From Chara braunii (Eukaryota; Streptophyta; Charophyceae; Charales; Characeae), in contig BFEA01000059.1 in assembly GCA_003427395.1 (NCBI GenBank), forward strand, positions 3,992,650 to 4,056,649: a stretch of DNA of 64,000 nucleotides, in the 5' to 3' direction. The translations under genes and the position numbers were made by a program. A model generated the notes under the pieces. That model was not told the origin of the DNA, ran no database searches, and worked only from the letters and a program-made list of their open reading frames with translations. This document shows, piece by piece, positions 10,750 through 22,689 of the stretch. Every line of letters begins with the position of its first letter. The first letter of the stretch is position 1.

Positions 10750-11700
10750 AGATATCATCATGTGGAGGGAGGAGGCCATCCCTGAACAGTCATTATATTT
10801 TTTTTGAAAATTGTGTGTCAATTTTTAATTGCAAATAAAAAGTGAACTTAAAAATAAGTTCACTTTTAACGAAATGTTTGTTAGTGGCAGTCGCTACTTG
10901 GTCTGGACCAAGTGGATGCAGTGAGGTCCTGGTACAGGAGGGAGGAGGAGTCAGATGAGTTTTTGAGACTGGAAGGATGGGATGCGGAGGTGTCGGGCAA
11001 GTGCTCTCTGGTCGTGTATCGACGGAAGGAGAAGGGATTGAGGTGCACGGGCAGAACATCCAACTACGGGATGAGTAACCTGGTAAATATTCAGGCCATG
11101 GCCCTCCCTCAACAGGGTGGCTCAGAAGATCAAGCTTGGAGCTTGGCAGCAGATGCCACCCCCTGCAACGATCTCCGGTTGGGCAAGGGTAGCTGCGGCT
11201 GGAAACGGAGTCAGGAGTGGTATGGGGCCTGGCAATGGCCCCAAAGACGGAAACTTCAGGATAAGAGCATATTAACCAAGGCTGTACAGAAGTGGGAGAC
11301 CTCATTACCCCGCTTGGACCCTTCGAGTACAAAAGAGATGCAGTCTCAGTGGCGGTAACTCACAAAGATACCCTCACAAAAGCTTGCATCATTACTTTGG
11401 CTCCAATCCCATCAGGCGGTCCTGGTGGCAAGATGGTCGTGGAAGAGAGGCATGTCGGTTAAAGAAGCTTGCGACATATGATTTTCAAAGACTTGGTGTC
11501 TGAACTGGTCTTTGCCGTATATCAATGAGGATAACAAGCTTATGCTGGATGGTTGGCTATTTAGCTCTAAACTAGAAGCCAATACCTGCACACTCGGTTC
11601 GTGGCCCGGTTGCAATAGATCAGCAGAAGGTGTAGAATTGTGGAGCGAGTGTGACTCTATACCAAAGGGCTTGAAGGGGATCTCGACCCCACAGTAGGGG
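10750..11700 (+). mobile_element. Retroelement remnant (LINE-like), copy 1
   Basis: This segment is repeated in part at 12268-12500 (its 5' half, about 10750-11065) and at 32990-33300 (its 3' half, about 11065-11470). ORFs at 10912-11358 and 11512-11697 are fragments of a decayed coding region. The linked copy at 33431-33766 has a W-W spacing reminiscent of the C-terminal tail of plant LINE polyproteins. No catalytic YxDD motif is visible, so the LINE assignment is tentative. The dispersed-repeat status is directly seen. Confidence 0.6.
10838..10867. other. Perfect 13 bp hairpin in AT-rich DNA
   Basis: The arm AAAAGTGAACTTA (10838-10850) and its exact reverse complement (10855-10867) are separated by AAAA. 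It lies inside the retroelement copy. Its role is unknown. Confidence 0.7.
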
Positions 11701-12267
11701 TTGATTTGTTACAGTAGGAGTATAATAACTAGTCTTTCTTCCAGTACCCTAGCCGAGTTGTCACTACAATAGCCCTAATAGCCCTACAATTTTTGTTTAG
11801 TAGACATATCTCTCTGATTGTTATTGTTTTTCTTCCTTTGTTATTAGTTAATTGTTATTCTAAGTTGGTTAATTCTGCTTAGTTTTTTGGCTGTGTAGCT
11901 AGATTCTTCGACTTCTTCAGCCCATGCGGATTATATTTTAGAAGTGGTGATGCCTCAAAATAGTTGAGCTTGAGGGGGGTGCTTTCCTTTTTTGGTTTGT
12001 GTTTAGCTCTTTTGACGATGTGGTGTTTCTTTGGTGTTTTTTTTTGTTTGTGTAGCCTTTATGGCCTGAGGCTTTTTTTTTCTCCCCAGGGTCGGGCGTT
12101 CACAGTCTGGTTTTGGCCATTTCTGTCTTTGAATGTTACCCTGACTCCTGCACCGAGGCTGGGTAATGGTCTCACTATTTTCTTTTCGGGGTTGTTTGTG
12201 GAGGAATTCCAAGCCTCTATTTTGTGTGGTTAATCAAATGAGTTGAGTCTTTCTGTAAAATATATAT
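11700..12267. other. T-rich intergenic, no gene recognised
   Basis: Poly-T-biased sequence between two retroelement copies. A T-rich ORF at 11964-12233 shows no recognisable family and is not supported. Confidence 0.4.
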
Positions 12268-12500
12268 ATATCATCATTTGATTGGGAGGAGGCCATCTCT
12301 GAACACCAGCAGTCCTTGTTTGGTCCTGACTAAGTGAATGCATAGGACTCCTGGTGTAGGAGGGACAAGGAATCGGAAGAAATAATGAGGCTGGAAGCAT
12401 GGGACAAGGAGGTTTCGAGCAAGTGCTCTCTGGCCGTGTATCGAAGGAAGGAGAAGGGACTCACGGATTTGAGGTGCACGAGCAGAACGTTGGCGGACCA
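12268..12500 (+). mobile_element. Retroelement remnant, copy 2 (5' part)
   Basis: It repeats 10750-11065 almost throughout. Examples are 'gggaggaggccatc', then 'ctggaagcatggga' for 'ctggaaggatggga', and 'aagtgctctctgg'. It ends after 'gcagaacg', where copy 1 continues. Confidence 0.8.
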
Positions 12501-12849
12501 AATACCCTTACAAGCTCGGCTGCCAGCTGTCCGATTGGGAGATGTCTCACCCGGACGTCTCTTGGAGATGGTTAGGGGGGAGTTATCCGGAAAATCGGAC
12601 AATGCCTTTTTTGCCAAAAAAAAATGAAAAGAAAATAAAAAACGGAGGGGGTCTGCGAAGAAAGGAAAAAAAATTCCGACACGGTGTGCGAGGTGTGATG
12701 GTGGGGTGTTGGGGGGGGTGGATTGTTTGGGGGATTGATTGATTGATTGATTGTGTGGGGGGAAAACAAAGCAAAGAGGGGAGGGGACATTATAACGTCA
12801 ACAACCATGGCGAGAATGTGGGGATGGTGATGCAGCTGCAGCGGCGAGG

Positions 12850-13160
12850 GGGGACGTGGCATAACATGAAAGGAATGACGAAGATGAAGAGGAGGAGGAG
12901 GAGAATAAGGTCGGGGGAGGATGACCGGAGAACAGCAGTGATGGGTGAAGACGACGAGGGCAATGTGGAGGACGAGGAGGTTGAAGAAGAAAAGGAAAAG
13001 GAGAAGGAGGAGGACGGGCACAACGCCGAAAAGGATGAGGTAGGGGATGACCGCGACAAGGATGAGCATGAGGAGGGGGAAGAGGTGAGGAGGACGCTGG
13101 GGAGGAAGAAAAGGAGAAGGACGACGACGATGGGGAGCGGGCAAAACCCCCAACATCACC
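12850..13160. repeat. Polypurine low-complexity segment
   Basis: The plus strand is dominated by GAGGA, GAAGA and GGAGG. The long ORFs found on both strands here follow from the lack of T in the plus strand and I do not annotate them as genes. Confidence 0.7.
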
Positions 13161-13201
13161 ACGAGATGACCTCGACCCCTCCAACGTTTTTTTTTTTTCC
13201 A

Positions 13202-13322
13202 ACTCAATCAATCAAACAATAAATCAATCAATCAGTCGCGATCCCGTCGAATCGATTGGTTCAATTGATTGTATTGATTGATTAATTGATTGTATGGATT
13301 GATTGATTGATTGATTGATTGA

Positions 13323-13353
<31 letters not shown>

Positions 13354-13355
13354 AT
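13202..13355. repeat. (GATT)n / (AATC)n inverted microsatellites
   Basis: AATC repeats at 13202-13233 are followed by long GATT runs at 13268-13352, so the two halves can fold on each other. A shorter GATT run lies at 12733-12752. Confidence 0.9.
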
Positions 13356-13359
13356 GTCC

Positions 13360-13890
13360 TTGATCAACACTTGGTGAATTCTGCTCGACAATGATAGGAA
13401 GAGCGACGTCGAGGGATAAAAAAGCAATGTCGCTATGAACGTCGGATTGCCACAAGGGAAGCGAGCGATCGGAGGGGAAAGGAGGGGAGATGGAAAATCA
13501 GGCAGCGGAAACGGGAACGGGGAATTTTGTGGGAATTGGGAGTGCGGAGGTCGGATCGGAGAGGGGAAGGTCGAGATTGGGTGGTGATTGAAGGGAGGGG
13601 GATGGAGATCAAAGTTGGAGTGGGGGGCAAACGCGCGCTTGGTGGTGGGGAAATGGTGGGAAAATGTGCGCGCTAGGTGGGGAGAGTCAAACGGAGAAGC
13701 TGGAAGAAGTGGGGAGACGATCGAGCGGATCAAATTGGTGGTGAGGCGGAAGCGGGGATGGGATATGGGGGTGGAAGTGATGTGGCGGGAGGAAGAATCA
13801 TGTGCGGGGGCAGCGGAAGCAGGAAGCGGGGAAAAGTGGATGAGCGAGAGGTAGAGAGGGTGGGGACTGCGAGCAGGGAAGGAAGCGGGA
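13360..13890. other. G-rich spacer, no gene recognised
   Basis: G/A-biased sequence between the GATT run and the polypurine tract. ORFs on both strands are compositional. Confidence 0.4.
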
Positions 13891-13899
13891 GCGGGATTG

Positions 13900-14028
13900 G
13901 AAGCGTTGGAGGAGGAGGAGGAGGAGGAGGAGGAGGAGGAGGAGGAGAAGGAGGCGGAGGAGGACGATGAGAACGAGGACGAGAATGAGGAGGAGGAGGA
14001 GGAGAAGGAGGAGGAGGAGGAGAAAAAG

Positions 14029-14099
<71 letters not shown>

Positions 14100-15230
14100 T
14101 GAGGACGAGGATGAGGACGAGGTCAAGGAGGAGGAGGAGAAGGACGACAAGGATGAGGAGGAGGACGAGGAGGAGGACGAGGAGGAGGAGGAGGAGGAGG
14201 ACGACGAGGAGGAGGAGGAGAAGGACGACGAGGACGAGGACGAGGATAAGGACGAGGACAAGGACGAGGACGAGGACGAGGATGAGGACGAGGAAGAGGA
14301 GGAGAAAAAGGAGGAGGAGAAGGACGACGAGAACGAGGACGAGGAGGAGGTCGACGAGGACTAGGAGGAGGACATCGAGGTAGAAGAAGAAGAGAGGGGG
14401 GGGAAGGGGGAGGAGGAGGAGGAGGAGGAGGAGGAGGAGGACAACGAGGAGGAGGAGGAGGAGGAGGACAAGAAGGAGGAGGAGGAGGATGACGACGAGG
14501 ACGACGAGGATGAGGAGGAAGAAGAGGAGGAAGAGGAGGAGAAGGAGGATGAGGAAGAGGAAGAAGAAAAGGAGAAGAACGAGGAGAAGGACGAGGAGAA
14601 GGACGAGGAGAAGGACGAGGAGGAGGAGGACGACGACGAGGACGAGGTGGAGGAGGAGGTCGACAAGGATTAGGAGGAGGACATCAAGGTAGAAGAAGAA
14701 GAGGGGGGGGGGGGGGGGGGGGGGGGGGGTCGTTGAGGAGGGGGAGGAGGAGGAGGAGGAGGAGGAGGAGGAGGAGGACAACGAGGAGGATGACGAGGAT
14801 GAGGAGGAGGAGGAGAAAGAAGAGGAGGAGGAAGAGGAGGAGAAGGAGGATGAGGAAGAGGAATAAGAAAAGGAGAAGGAGAAGGAGGAGGAGGAGGAAG
14901 AAAATGAGGAGGTGGAAGAAGAAGTGGAGGAGATGGAGGACGATGAGGAGGAGGAGAAGGAGAAAAAAGAGGAGGTCGCGGAAGAATAAGAGGAGGATGA
15001 GGAGGAGAGAAAGTACCAAGACTACAAGGATGACGAGGAGGAGGATCCCATGGAGGAGTAAGTGGAGGAGCAGGAGGAGGAGGAGGACGATAAGGACAAG
15101 GGGGAGGAAGAAAAGGAGGCAGGGAGGAACAAAAGGAGGAGGACGAAAGGAGGATCTAGAGGAGGACAAGAGAAGTAGAAGGCGGAAGAGGAAAACGAGG
15201 CGGAGGAGGAGAAGGTGGAGGACGAAGGGA
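13900..15230. repeat. 1.3 kb polypurine/polypyrimidine tract
   Basis: The plus strand is almost only G and A, with C confined mainly to GAC triplets: GGA, GAC-GAG hexamers (14030-14125) and AAG variants. A 27-G run lies at 14703-14729. A higher-order unit recurs: 'gtcgacgaggactaggagga' at 14350 and 'gtcgacaaggattaggagga' at 14661, each followed by a 'gtagaagaagaagag' segment and a G run. The many long ORFs on both strands (poly-Glu/Asp, poly-Arg, poly-Ser, poly-Leu) are by-products. Such mirror-rich tracts can form triplex (H-) DNA. Confidence 0.9.
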
Positions 15231-16370
15231 AGCAAACTCACTTGGCGCGGGCGGGTGCTGGCGCGTGGGTTGCGGCTGTTGGGCGCCGGAGTTCGGCAAC
15301 TGCAACGCCAAACTCCACCAACAGGGTTCAGCGAAGTCGCACGAGAGAGAGGGCTGCAGCGCCTCGGAATTCGAATTTGAAATCTGGTCGATCTGGGTCG
15401 TCGATCTCAAAAATATGACGGCCCAGATCAGGCTATTTTCGTTTTTGATTTTCGAAGCCCTACTGGCCTTGAAAAAAATTTCCCTTCGGCCCCTCCGCTT
15501 CACCCCTACCCACTTCTCACCCTCACAGCGCCCGATTCTCCATGGAAGCGCCCCCCCCAATTTCCCCATCCGATCGGACATAGGGCCCCGGGTGGACGAC
15601 CGACTAGTTGTCCGATTGGACAACCTCGGACGGTCAGGGGGGGTTCCGGACATCCGATCGCTTAACGTAGCTTACATTGACCATGTTTTTGTAGACAACA
15701 CAGCATTAACACAATTTACCATGATGGAACTGGTCAAAAGGAAAAGGTGAGAGCACTTTAGTGCGACGCCATTAAATAAACTCTTTGACCAACATGTTCG
15801 GGGTTGTTAAATGGTTGAGCAAACTACCGTGGCAGGCGCAAGAGACAATGGCGGTTAGTAAGTAAAACCTTCGACCATAAGGTCGAAGGGTTAGTCACAG
15901 AAAGGGAAGCCGCACTAGATGCGGTGACATTATTTTAAGTTAGTCGAAAACTTAGACGGTACAACAAAATAAATCAGTTAGTTCAAGTCCACGGCAGTCG
16001 AATGCATCCGTATACAAAAAACGGCAGTTCACTCCGTCGTAGACTTAAACGTGGGTTAAAAATTAATATAAAGGCCCAACCATATGGACGGGGTAACCAT
16101 AAGAAAATGTTTGTCCATCCTATCGGGCTACGGTAGGCAAAATAGGTTTGATATTGCCTCGAAAACAGGACTTGGGCTCGGTGTACTAGCTACGTGGAGC
16201 CCAGTCCTCTACTTATAACTGGACTGCTCCTTTTCTACCCAAAGTAGAAGCGAATCCAGTAGTTAAAGTGCGGGTCGACAAGATGAAGATATAGGGATCG
16301 AGTCTATCCTGCCTTCGGGCCAACTCCTCCTAATAAGGAGTGGAAGACCACTTAACCACTGTTTCAACCA
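15231..16370. other. Transition from GC-rich to AT-rich DNA, no gene recognised
   Basis: GC-rich to about 15660, then mixed. An ORF at 15265-15750 has no recognisable family. Composition falls sharply to AT-rich after about 16480. Confidence 0.4.
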
Positions 16371-16377
16371 GCTCCTA

Positions 16378-16440
16378 GCCAGATGAGACTCGAACCCGTG
16401 ACTTCAAGACTATGAGTAGTTGAGTAGGGACTTTAGGCTC
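16378..16440 (-). repeat. tRNA-derived sequence (B box)
   Basis: The minus strand carries GGGTTCGAGTC, a good B box, preceded by TAGTCTTGAAGTCAC, like a tRNA anticodon/variable region. The A box is degraded. Probably a SINE head or tRNA pseudogene. Confidence 0.45.
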
Positions 16441-17099
16441 CTCCCAGTGACATGCGCCGAAAGTTGGCCACACGGGGCACGTTAAGGTAGTTACAATTAA
16501 ATCTCCTTTATTTTTATATTTTTTATTTTTCTATTGAAAATTTGTTGTTTTATATTTTTATTAGTTTTGGATTCTACGAGAAACTTTTAAACTACCACAT
16601 TGAATATTCCTTATAGTACACGATAGATTCATGGAAGGTAGGAAATAGAATGACGCGTGAACTTCATAAATACCTGTCAGAGAGGGCACTGACATGCTAC
16701 TCACCCAACTGTGCAAAATGATAATGAATGTTTCGATCGAAACGGTATACATACGTGGTAAAAAAACTCACTGGTAGGGTACATAGGAATTAACTTTAGT
16801 TATATTTTTTATTTTTTTATTATTTCTCTTTCCTCCTATTTATTTAACTTATTTAATCCTTGTTACGAATTTATCCCAAATGATGAGCTAGGTTCGACTG
16901 CGTTTCAAGCACGATTAAGTACTCTTAGATAGACCAAACTTAAAATAACGAAATTCTGCTAGATAAGTTGGTTTTAACACTTGAACTATGACATGTTTTA
17001 TGGAGAGGTGTGAAGTTGATATTGTCTCCCTTGCATCGCGACTACAGAATCCTTCAAATTTATATGTAAAGATGATACTCGATGCTATCGACTCAATCT

Positions 17100-18560
17100 G
17101 TGGGAAGCAGGAAGTACGACGTGGTTTGGCAAGGAGCAAATGAGAGGAGAGTGCGAATACAGGCACTAGAGCGAGAGGAAGAGGCAAGCACAAATATTAG
17201 TCGAAGTGTGCGCTATGAGAAGCGAAACGGAGTTAACTAGCAAGCACGAAGGTAAGAACGAGTATGAGGTGAAGCAAGTAGCAGTAGTATAAGGCAACGT
17301 GAGGCGCTGACATACAACAAACAATCCCGAGCGTTAGTCGAAGCACACATGCGATAGTAAAGAAAGAGGGGGTCTAGCGAGAGCACAAGCACGAATACAA
17401 ACGAGCATGTAAAAACGAGTAAGAAGGAAGGAAAAAAAAAAAAGAACGGGGACATACGAGCATTAGTATGAGCACTGACATCAGAGCAAGCAAGTGGGCG
17501 TAAGAAGACGATAAGATAGGGAGAGATTGCGTGTATAAACAGGGTGCGATCGTGAGTACGATAACAAAAAAACTTTGTAATCACGATCGAGAGAACGAAT
17601 AGGGAAGCGAGTTAGCTCAAGTCGTAAGCAATAATGACAAAAAACGAGAGTGATTGGGAATGGAGTCGTGAGAGAGAAAACGAGTGAATATGAGGACACA
17701 CAACAACTACGATAAGGGAGGTCGGTTATAAAGATAGGTAAGCGTCGATGAGATTGGGATTGCAAGCAGGAAACATGTCCGAAAATAAGGATCGGGCAAA
17801 GGGGGGCGTGAGTAGAGGAACACGTAGTAGGAAGAGGACAGGAAATGATAAAACGAGAGGAGGGTATACGCGGACAAGGTAAGGAGAGAGGGATGAGTAA
17901 AAGAGGAACAACGAAGGAAAGACCAAGAGGAAGGACGATCATTATCCCTCGAACACAACGCACCCTCGTTTTTGCTTTACCGGACCGAGGCTATAGTCTG
18001 GGTACATTCGGTGGGAGTAATGCAAGAGGGAATTAAACGGGATTGTGAAGGAGTGGGAATGTAAAGTGAGAAAGAGAGTAAGGTCGCATGATAGCTACGA
18101 AGAGCGGGAATCATTGGGGAAGAATCACGAGCAAGAAACGAGGTGCCATAACTAGCAAAACACAGTGGCATACAACTACGAGTGTAAGTCGAAACAAGCA
18201 GATGCAAGTATGAAAGCGAGCGGGCAAACAAACGTGAAGTTGAATATGGACAAACGATGCGAAGAGCAGCAGGGATAGTAACACTAGTACACACGGGACA
18301 CTCATTAGTTAAGCAAGATTGAAGTGGAATATGAGATCTGGCACATGGAGGCAATCGTTAGAATAAGCGGGGGAAAGGACGCGAAATTTGAAGCAGAAGG
18401 AGGAGCCGGGATCATGAGCCAACACCACCAACAAGCAATCGTAACTAGAAGTGGGCATACGGCCAACATCATGATCGATAGCACAAGGGATCAAACGGTG
18501 CTAAGGAAGGAAGAAGAAAGAGACGAACCATGCAGGGAGAAGTGGTGAAGTGACGGGGAA
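17100..18560. repeat. Degenerate purine-rich minisatellite-like region
   Basis: Loose repetition of segments such as 'agcacgaa', 'acgagcat' and 'attagtcgaag' at irregular spacing. It gives long but unrecognisable minus-strand ORFs (17481-17963, 17237-17584). I see no gene. Confidence 0.4.
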
Positions 18561-19602
18561 GGACGAGTGTCGTTAAGAAAGAAGAAAATATAGTAGGAAA
18601 AAGTTGCGCGGGAGAAAGTTGTTCATCTTTTTAATGTGGGTTACTACTAACGTTTCATTTGGCATATTAAAGGTAAAATTTTTTTCTATTTAATATCATC
18701 TTTCCACTTCTTAATGTAAAAATGAATAACGACATTATATACATATATCGAAACTAAAAGGTAGCAAATATATATTGACCGTCATTTTTTTTTTTTATAA
18801 TTAAAAATTATTTTGCCACTTTCCTTGACTTTAAAGTAAAAATAGAAGAAAGGAGGATTCAGTGTCCGACTTATTCTCGCTACGTTAAATTATTGTGAGA
18901 AAAATATAAATGTGGGATTGCGCAATGTCTGATGACCTGCAACGATTATATCTCATAAAATTACTCGATGAAATTTGAAGAGAAAGAGCAACAAACACAA
19001 AGAACGAACGTTTTTGCCAATAGTTGCACCTTCCATCGAGTAAACAATCGTATATCTTACCGAAACTCGTACAATACGTCTCAATAGCTTAGGGCTACAA
19101 ATACGAGGCATCATATGGTCGTACCTGAATCAAAATATAACAAGTGCATAATTGAGTTTTTATTTTAAGTTATTTACAAATTTATTTTCCCTTTCTTAAG
19201 TATTCTTCTGTACTCACTTATTATTCATTGCTCATTGAAAGAGGACTCAGTACGACAATGTTTGTTATTGCCTCAATAAAAGTGAATAGTAGCTCACGGT
19301 TACCGTAAGGCCTAGATCGTTCGACTTAGGAGTAACATCGATCCTCGAACAAAAGGTTGATAGACCTGTTGAAGTGCAGTTGTCCATCGAAAGCTATGAT
19401 GTACAAATGTTATTTTCATCTTGATCGTTGCTCTCCATTACACAAATGCACACTTAAATATTAACCAAGGTAATTACGAATTATACCACTTGCGAGCTTA
19501 ACTAAATACAATAGGTCGCGTATATATTTACAGTTAGTCTCATTGAGGAAAAAACTTTCTTTTTTTTGTTTCTTATTGCTAATGTTTTTCACTTTTTTTA
19601 TT

Positions 19603-19652
<50 letters not shown>

Positions 19653-20145
19653 TAAAACTGACAATACAGACTGACAACAATTGTTGACCCAGCCTGTGAC
19701 AAAAGTGGTTGGTGTTGTTGCCCCTGCCAAGTTTCTACAAACGAAGTTGCAACGAAATTTTCCTAAACAATTGCCTTCGTGGTTACTGATGCTGACATGC
19801 TGATGGTTGTTATTTATGAGTTCAGCTTATTTATTTAATTTATAAGCTGCACAAGTCATATCACGAAGTGACACAAAAAAGTTGCAAGACCATTCGCTGC
19901 CAGTCTAATTGAAGTACGATCATATCTGTTTAGGTTCTTATCTGCATTTTTATTGTTGAGGCACTCCATCGAGGCAAGGGGGAAGGAAAGTCATACGTGG
20001 TCTGTCTCGACCAGAGAAAGAGGTATAAATGAGAGTTTGGTAGGGGCAACTAACATAAAGAAGGAGCGTTTTTGTAGTAGCACAAAACGTTTATCGGGTA
20101 GCTGAAAATTGAGGAGTGAAAATTATGAAGTGAGAGTTTTTGGCA
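18560..20145. other. AT-rich DNA with (TTA)n microsatellite
   Basis: No coding signal. A TTTA/TTA run lies at 19594-19651. Confidence 0.5.
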
Positions 20146-20149
20146 GTTT

Positions 20150-20345
20150 GAAAATCATGAACAGTCCTGAAGTGGTCAAATGTCCGAAAACCTTGAAAAC
20201 CACATGTTTAGGTACGCTGCATCCTGAAGTGGTGAAAGGTGTCGTGAAGTGGTCAAGTGAGAGTTTTTGGTAGTCTGAAAATCATGAATGGTCCTGAAGT
20301 GGTGAAAGGTCCGAAGACCATGAAAACCACAACAGAAAAATTTCC
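20150..20345. repeat. Two direct 'cctgaagtggt' modules related to the foldback at 21252
   Basis: 'cagtcctgaagtggtcaaa' to 'aaaaccac' (20162-20207), then 'gcatcctgaagtggtgaaa', and again 'ggtcctgaagtggtgaaagg' (20292-20333). These match one arm of the inverted repeat at 21358-21445. Confidence 0.8.
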
Positions 20346-21240
20346 ACGAGAAATAAAAGTTGAAAAAACATTCCATAGAAAAAAAAAACCTTCATATTTA
20401 TAAATTTAGTTTATATTTCTAATTCTAGTTTATCTATGTTTTCATGATATATAGAAGATAGAGAGTCAAATCTATAAGTACAAGTTATAATACTATAAAA
20501 GAATAGAATAAGAGTATTTAATAGTAATAGAATAGACTATTTCTATTTATGAACTCTTTCTATTTCTATTAGAAATAGAAAGAGTTCTAATTGAAAAGGT
20601 TTTCATACGAAACAAGTATATCTATCTATACTATCAATAATCTATAATCAGTATAAAGATCTACATAAAAAATGAATACAAGAATCAATCAGAAAAAAAT
20701 ATACAAGAATAATCGTAAATAGAAAAAATAATAATGATATTTACAATAAGTAAAATGATAGATTTTTTATTATTTTTATGCTTATAATATAAATGATGAA
20801 TTATGGTTTCCAATGTTTGTCAAATTCTGAAATTTTCAGTTTTATTTGATAAGTTCTCGTATAAATATGAGTTTTCCCTTCCAACTACATCTATTTGTTC
20901 AAGATGGAAGAGAAGTCTGGACGAGTTTATGAAATGTTTTAATTAAACTTTCATTCGACTACAACAAATATCTTCTAATTTAGATTGGATTAACCTATTT
21001 ATGACTGAAAATCCTTACTTAGAATGACAGTCCAATTAAAATATTTCATGAACTCATTCAGACTTTCATTCCATCTCTAGTATGCAGTTCAAATAAGAAT
21101 GGATACCCAATTCTTGGAAGGAAAGTTCTCAAGTAAGACGAAAAATTTTAAAATTGGAATGACATTTTTTAAGATGGAATGAGATTTGGAATTTAGAATG
21201 TAATTTTACTATAGAATGAATATTTAATTCGAAGGAAATT
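20346..21240. other. AT-rich DNA, no gene recognised
   Basis: Low GC with short direct and inverted repeats, for example 'tattctatttct...agaaatagaaa' around 20540-20585. No coding signal. Confidence 0.5.
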
Positions 21241-21251
21241 TTTATGTTGCA

Positions 21252-21428
21252 CCCTTCACCACTTGAGGATGCAGCCTGCCTAAACAGGTGGTTTTCAGTG
21301 TCTTCGAAACTTTCACCACTTCACGACCATTCAGGATTTTCAGACTTGCATGGTCTTGAAGTGGTGAAAGATCCGAAGACCCGGAAAACCACCTGTTTAT
21401 GCAGGCTGCATCCCGAAGTGGTCAAGGG
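21252..21428. mobile_element. Foldback (hairpin) element, 71 bp arms
   Basis: The left arm 21252-21322 and right arm 21358-21428 are near-perfect inverted copies over 71 bp (both contain GGATGCAGCCTGC / GCAGGCTGCATCC). They are separated by 35 bp. This is a MITE-like or foldback structure able to make a long hairpin RNA. Direct half-copies lie ~1 kb away at 20150-20345. Confidence 0.85.
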
Positions 21429-21544
21429 TGTCCTGAAGTGGTGATGGAAAATATAACTATTGTTAACCTACTCTCGTTAGTAGTTACATCTTGCATATAT
21501 CTCCTCTACTCAATTGAGTAACTCTTGTGTAGCCTGTTTATCCT

Positions 21545-21765
21545 CATTCTGCAGAAAGCACACAGATACTCACCGCCGACATACACTTGAGGTGGAGAAA
21601 AACTTTACAGGTACCTTATGAGGAAGATTAAAAGTTAGTTACCTCGGCTGAATGACATGAAGAATGTGTAGTAAGTAGGATATAAGACTCACGACCTCTT
21701 GAATACCACTTATGTGCCTAATAAACTAAACAGGGACTGCTTGAACTTTCTGCTGTCGCTTTTAT
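21545..21765 (-). mobile_element. tRNA-derived SINE-like element, family A copy 1
   Basis: On the minus strand the head resembles tRNA-Met: 'attcaagaggtcgtgagtc' is the anticodon-arm to T-arm region (21690-21715). The body aligns by eye with the copies at 22320-22535 and 27497-27705. The A box is degraded. Confidence 0.5.
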
Positions 21766-21882
21766 TCCAACACGAACGTTTTTTCCTTTCATATTTTTTT
21801 ATTACTATTAGTATTATATATATAATTCCTACCTTTTTATGGTTATTATTATTATTATTATTCTAAGTAACCAACGTAAAAG

Positions 21883-22263
21883 GGGAGCACCTTTTTAGCA
21901 TCGCGTTCGGGTTCGGTCACCAAACCCGAACGTTCGGGACCGAACGCGAACGAGCGTCAAAACTCTCCGAACGCAAACATAAAAATATTTATAAAAAAAA
22001 AAACAATTATCAGAAAAATCTGAAACAAACATATGTTATGTAAAATAATAATACAAATAATGTTTGCCTTAGAGGTATACTGAAATTCGTAACGAAGCTC
22101 GAGTAAAAAGAAAAAAAAAACAAAATTTGTTTATTTTATTTATATATTTTTTTAATATGTTCGGCCGAACACGTTTGGGAGGCGTTCGACTGAACAACCG
22201 AACATGTTCGGACGTTCGAAAAAGTTCCGAACATGTTCGGTGTACTACACATGGGAGCACCTT
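21883..22263. mobile_element. Non-autonomous DNA element with 11 bp target-site duplication (copy 1)
   Basis: The direct repeat GGGAGCACCTT at 21883-21893 and 22253-22263 flanks a 359 bp element. The ends carry inverted GTTCGG/CCGAAC-rich sequence: 'cgttcgggttcgg' near the left and 'ccgaacatgttcgg' near the right. An 11 bp duplication fits Mutator-like elements (usually 9-11 bp). Internally it carries the shared core (22031-22098) found in at least seven other elements here. No transposase is encoded. A related element with its own 11 bp duplication lies at 29791-30115. Confidence 0.8.
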
Positions 22264-22319
22264 ATTAACAGTTGTGTTTTTCGTTGTTTAGAGCAACAGT
22301 AGAGTCTGTGTCTATCTAT

Positions 22320-22535
22320 CTCCCTCATACATTGCACGCATGCGCACATATACTCGTGATGGTAAAAGACCCTACCAATACTAAATAGTGAGAGAGAAGC
22401 TAACTTTCTTAGTTGGTTGTCGCCGATCGTACTACATGTGGTCATGTTGAATTAAACCTACAACCTTTTGAATGTCACATGTGTGACCACAAACTAAGTC
22501 AGATTGCTTGTCCGTTTGTTGCCGGTCTCATATGA
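22320..22535 (-). mobile_element. tRNA-derived SINE-like element, family A copy 2
   Basis: It shares 'ctcgtgatggtaaaagaccc', then an 'agctaac' segment, with 49834-49885 (truncated). It shares its tRNA-like head 'aaccttttgaatgtcaca' and the tail 'ttgttgccggtc' with 27600-27705 ('gacctcatgaatgttac', 'ctgttgtcggtc'). Confidence 0.5.
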
Positions 22536-22689
22536 GTGTGACCATGTTCTATAGTTTCCTTTGCTGTAATATTTTTATTTGTATTATTATTGAAACAACG
22601 AGAGATAGTTAATAAAGGCTACATATTTTATCGAATCAATGACCAAAAAAGTCTTATATATGGTACACCGAATGTGAAATTCTTAATCG

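Noticed and set aside
13224-14781. Very long ORFs (345, 327 codons and others) on both strands
   Set aside because: They are poly-Ser/Leu/Glu/Arg readings of a polypurine tract with almost no T on the plus strand. They show no domain structure and all frames are equally open.
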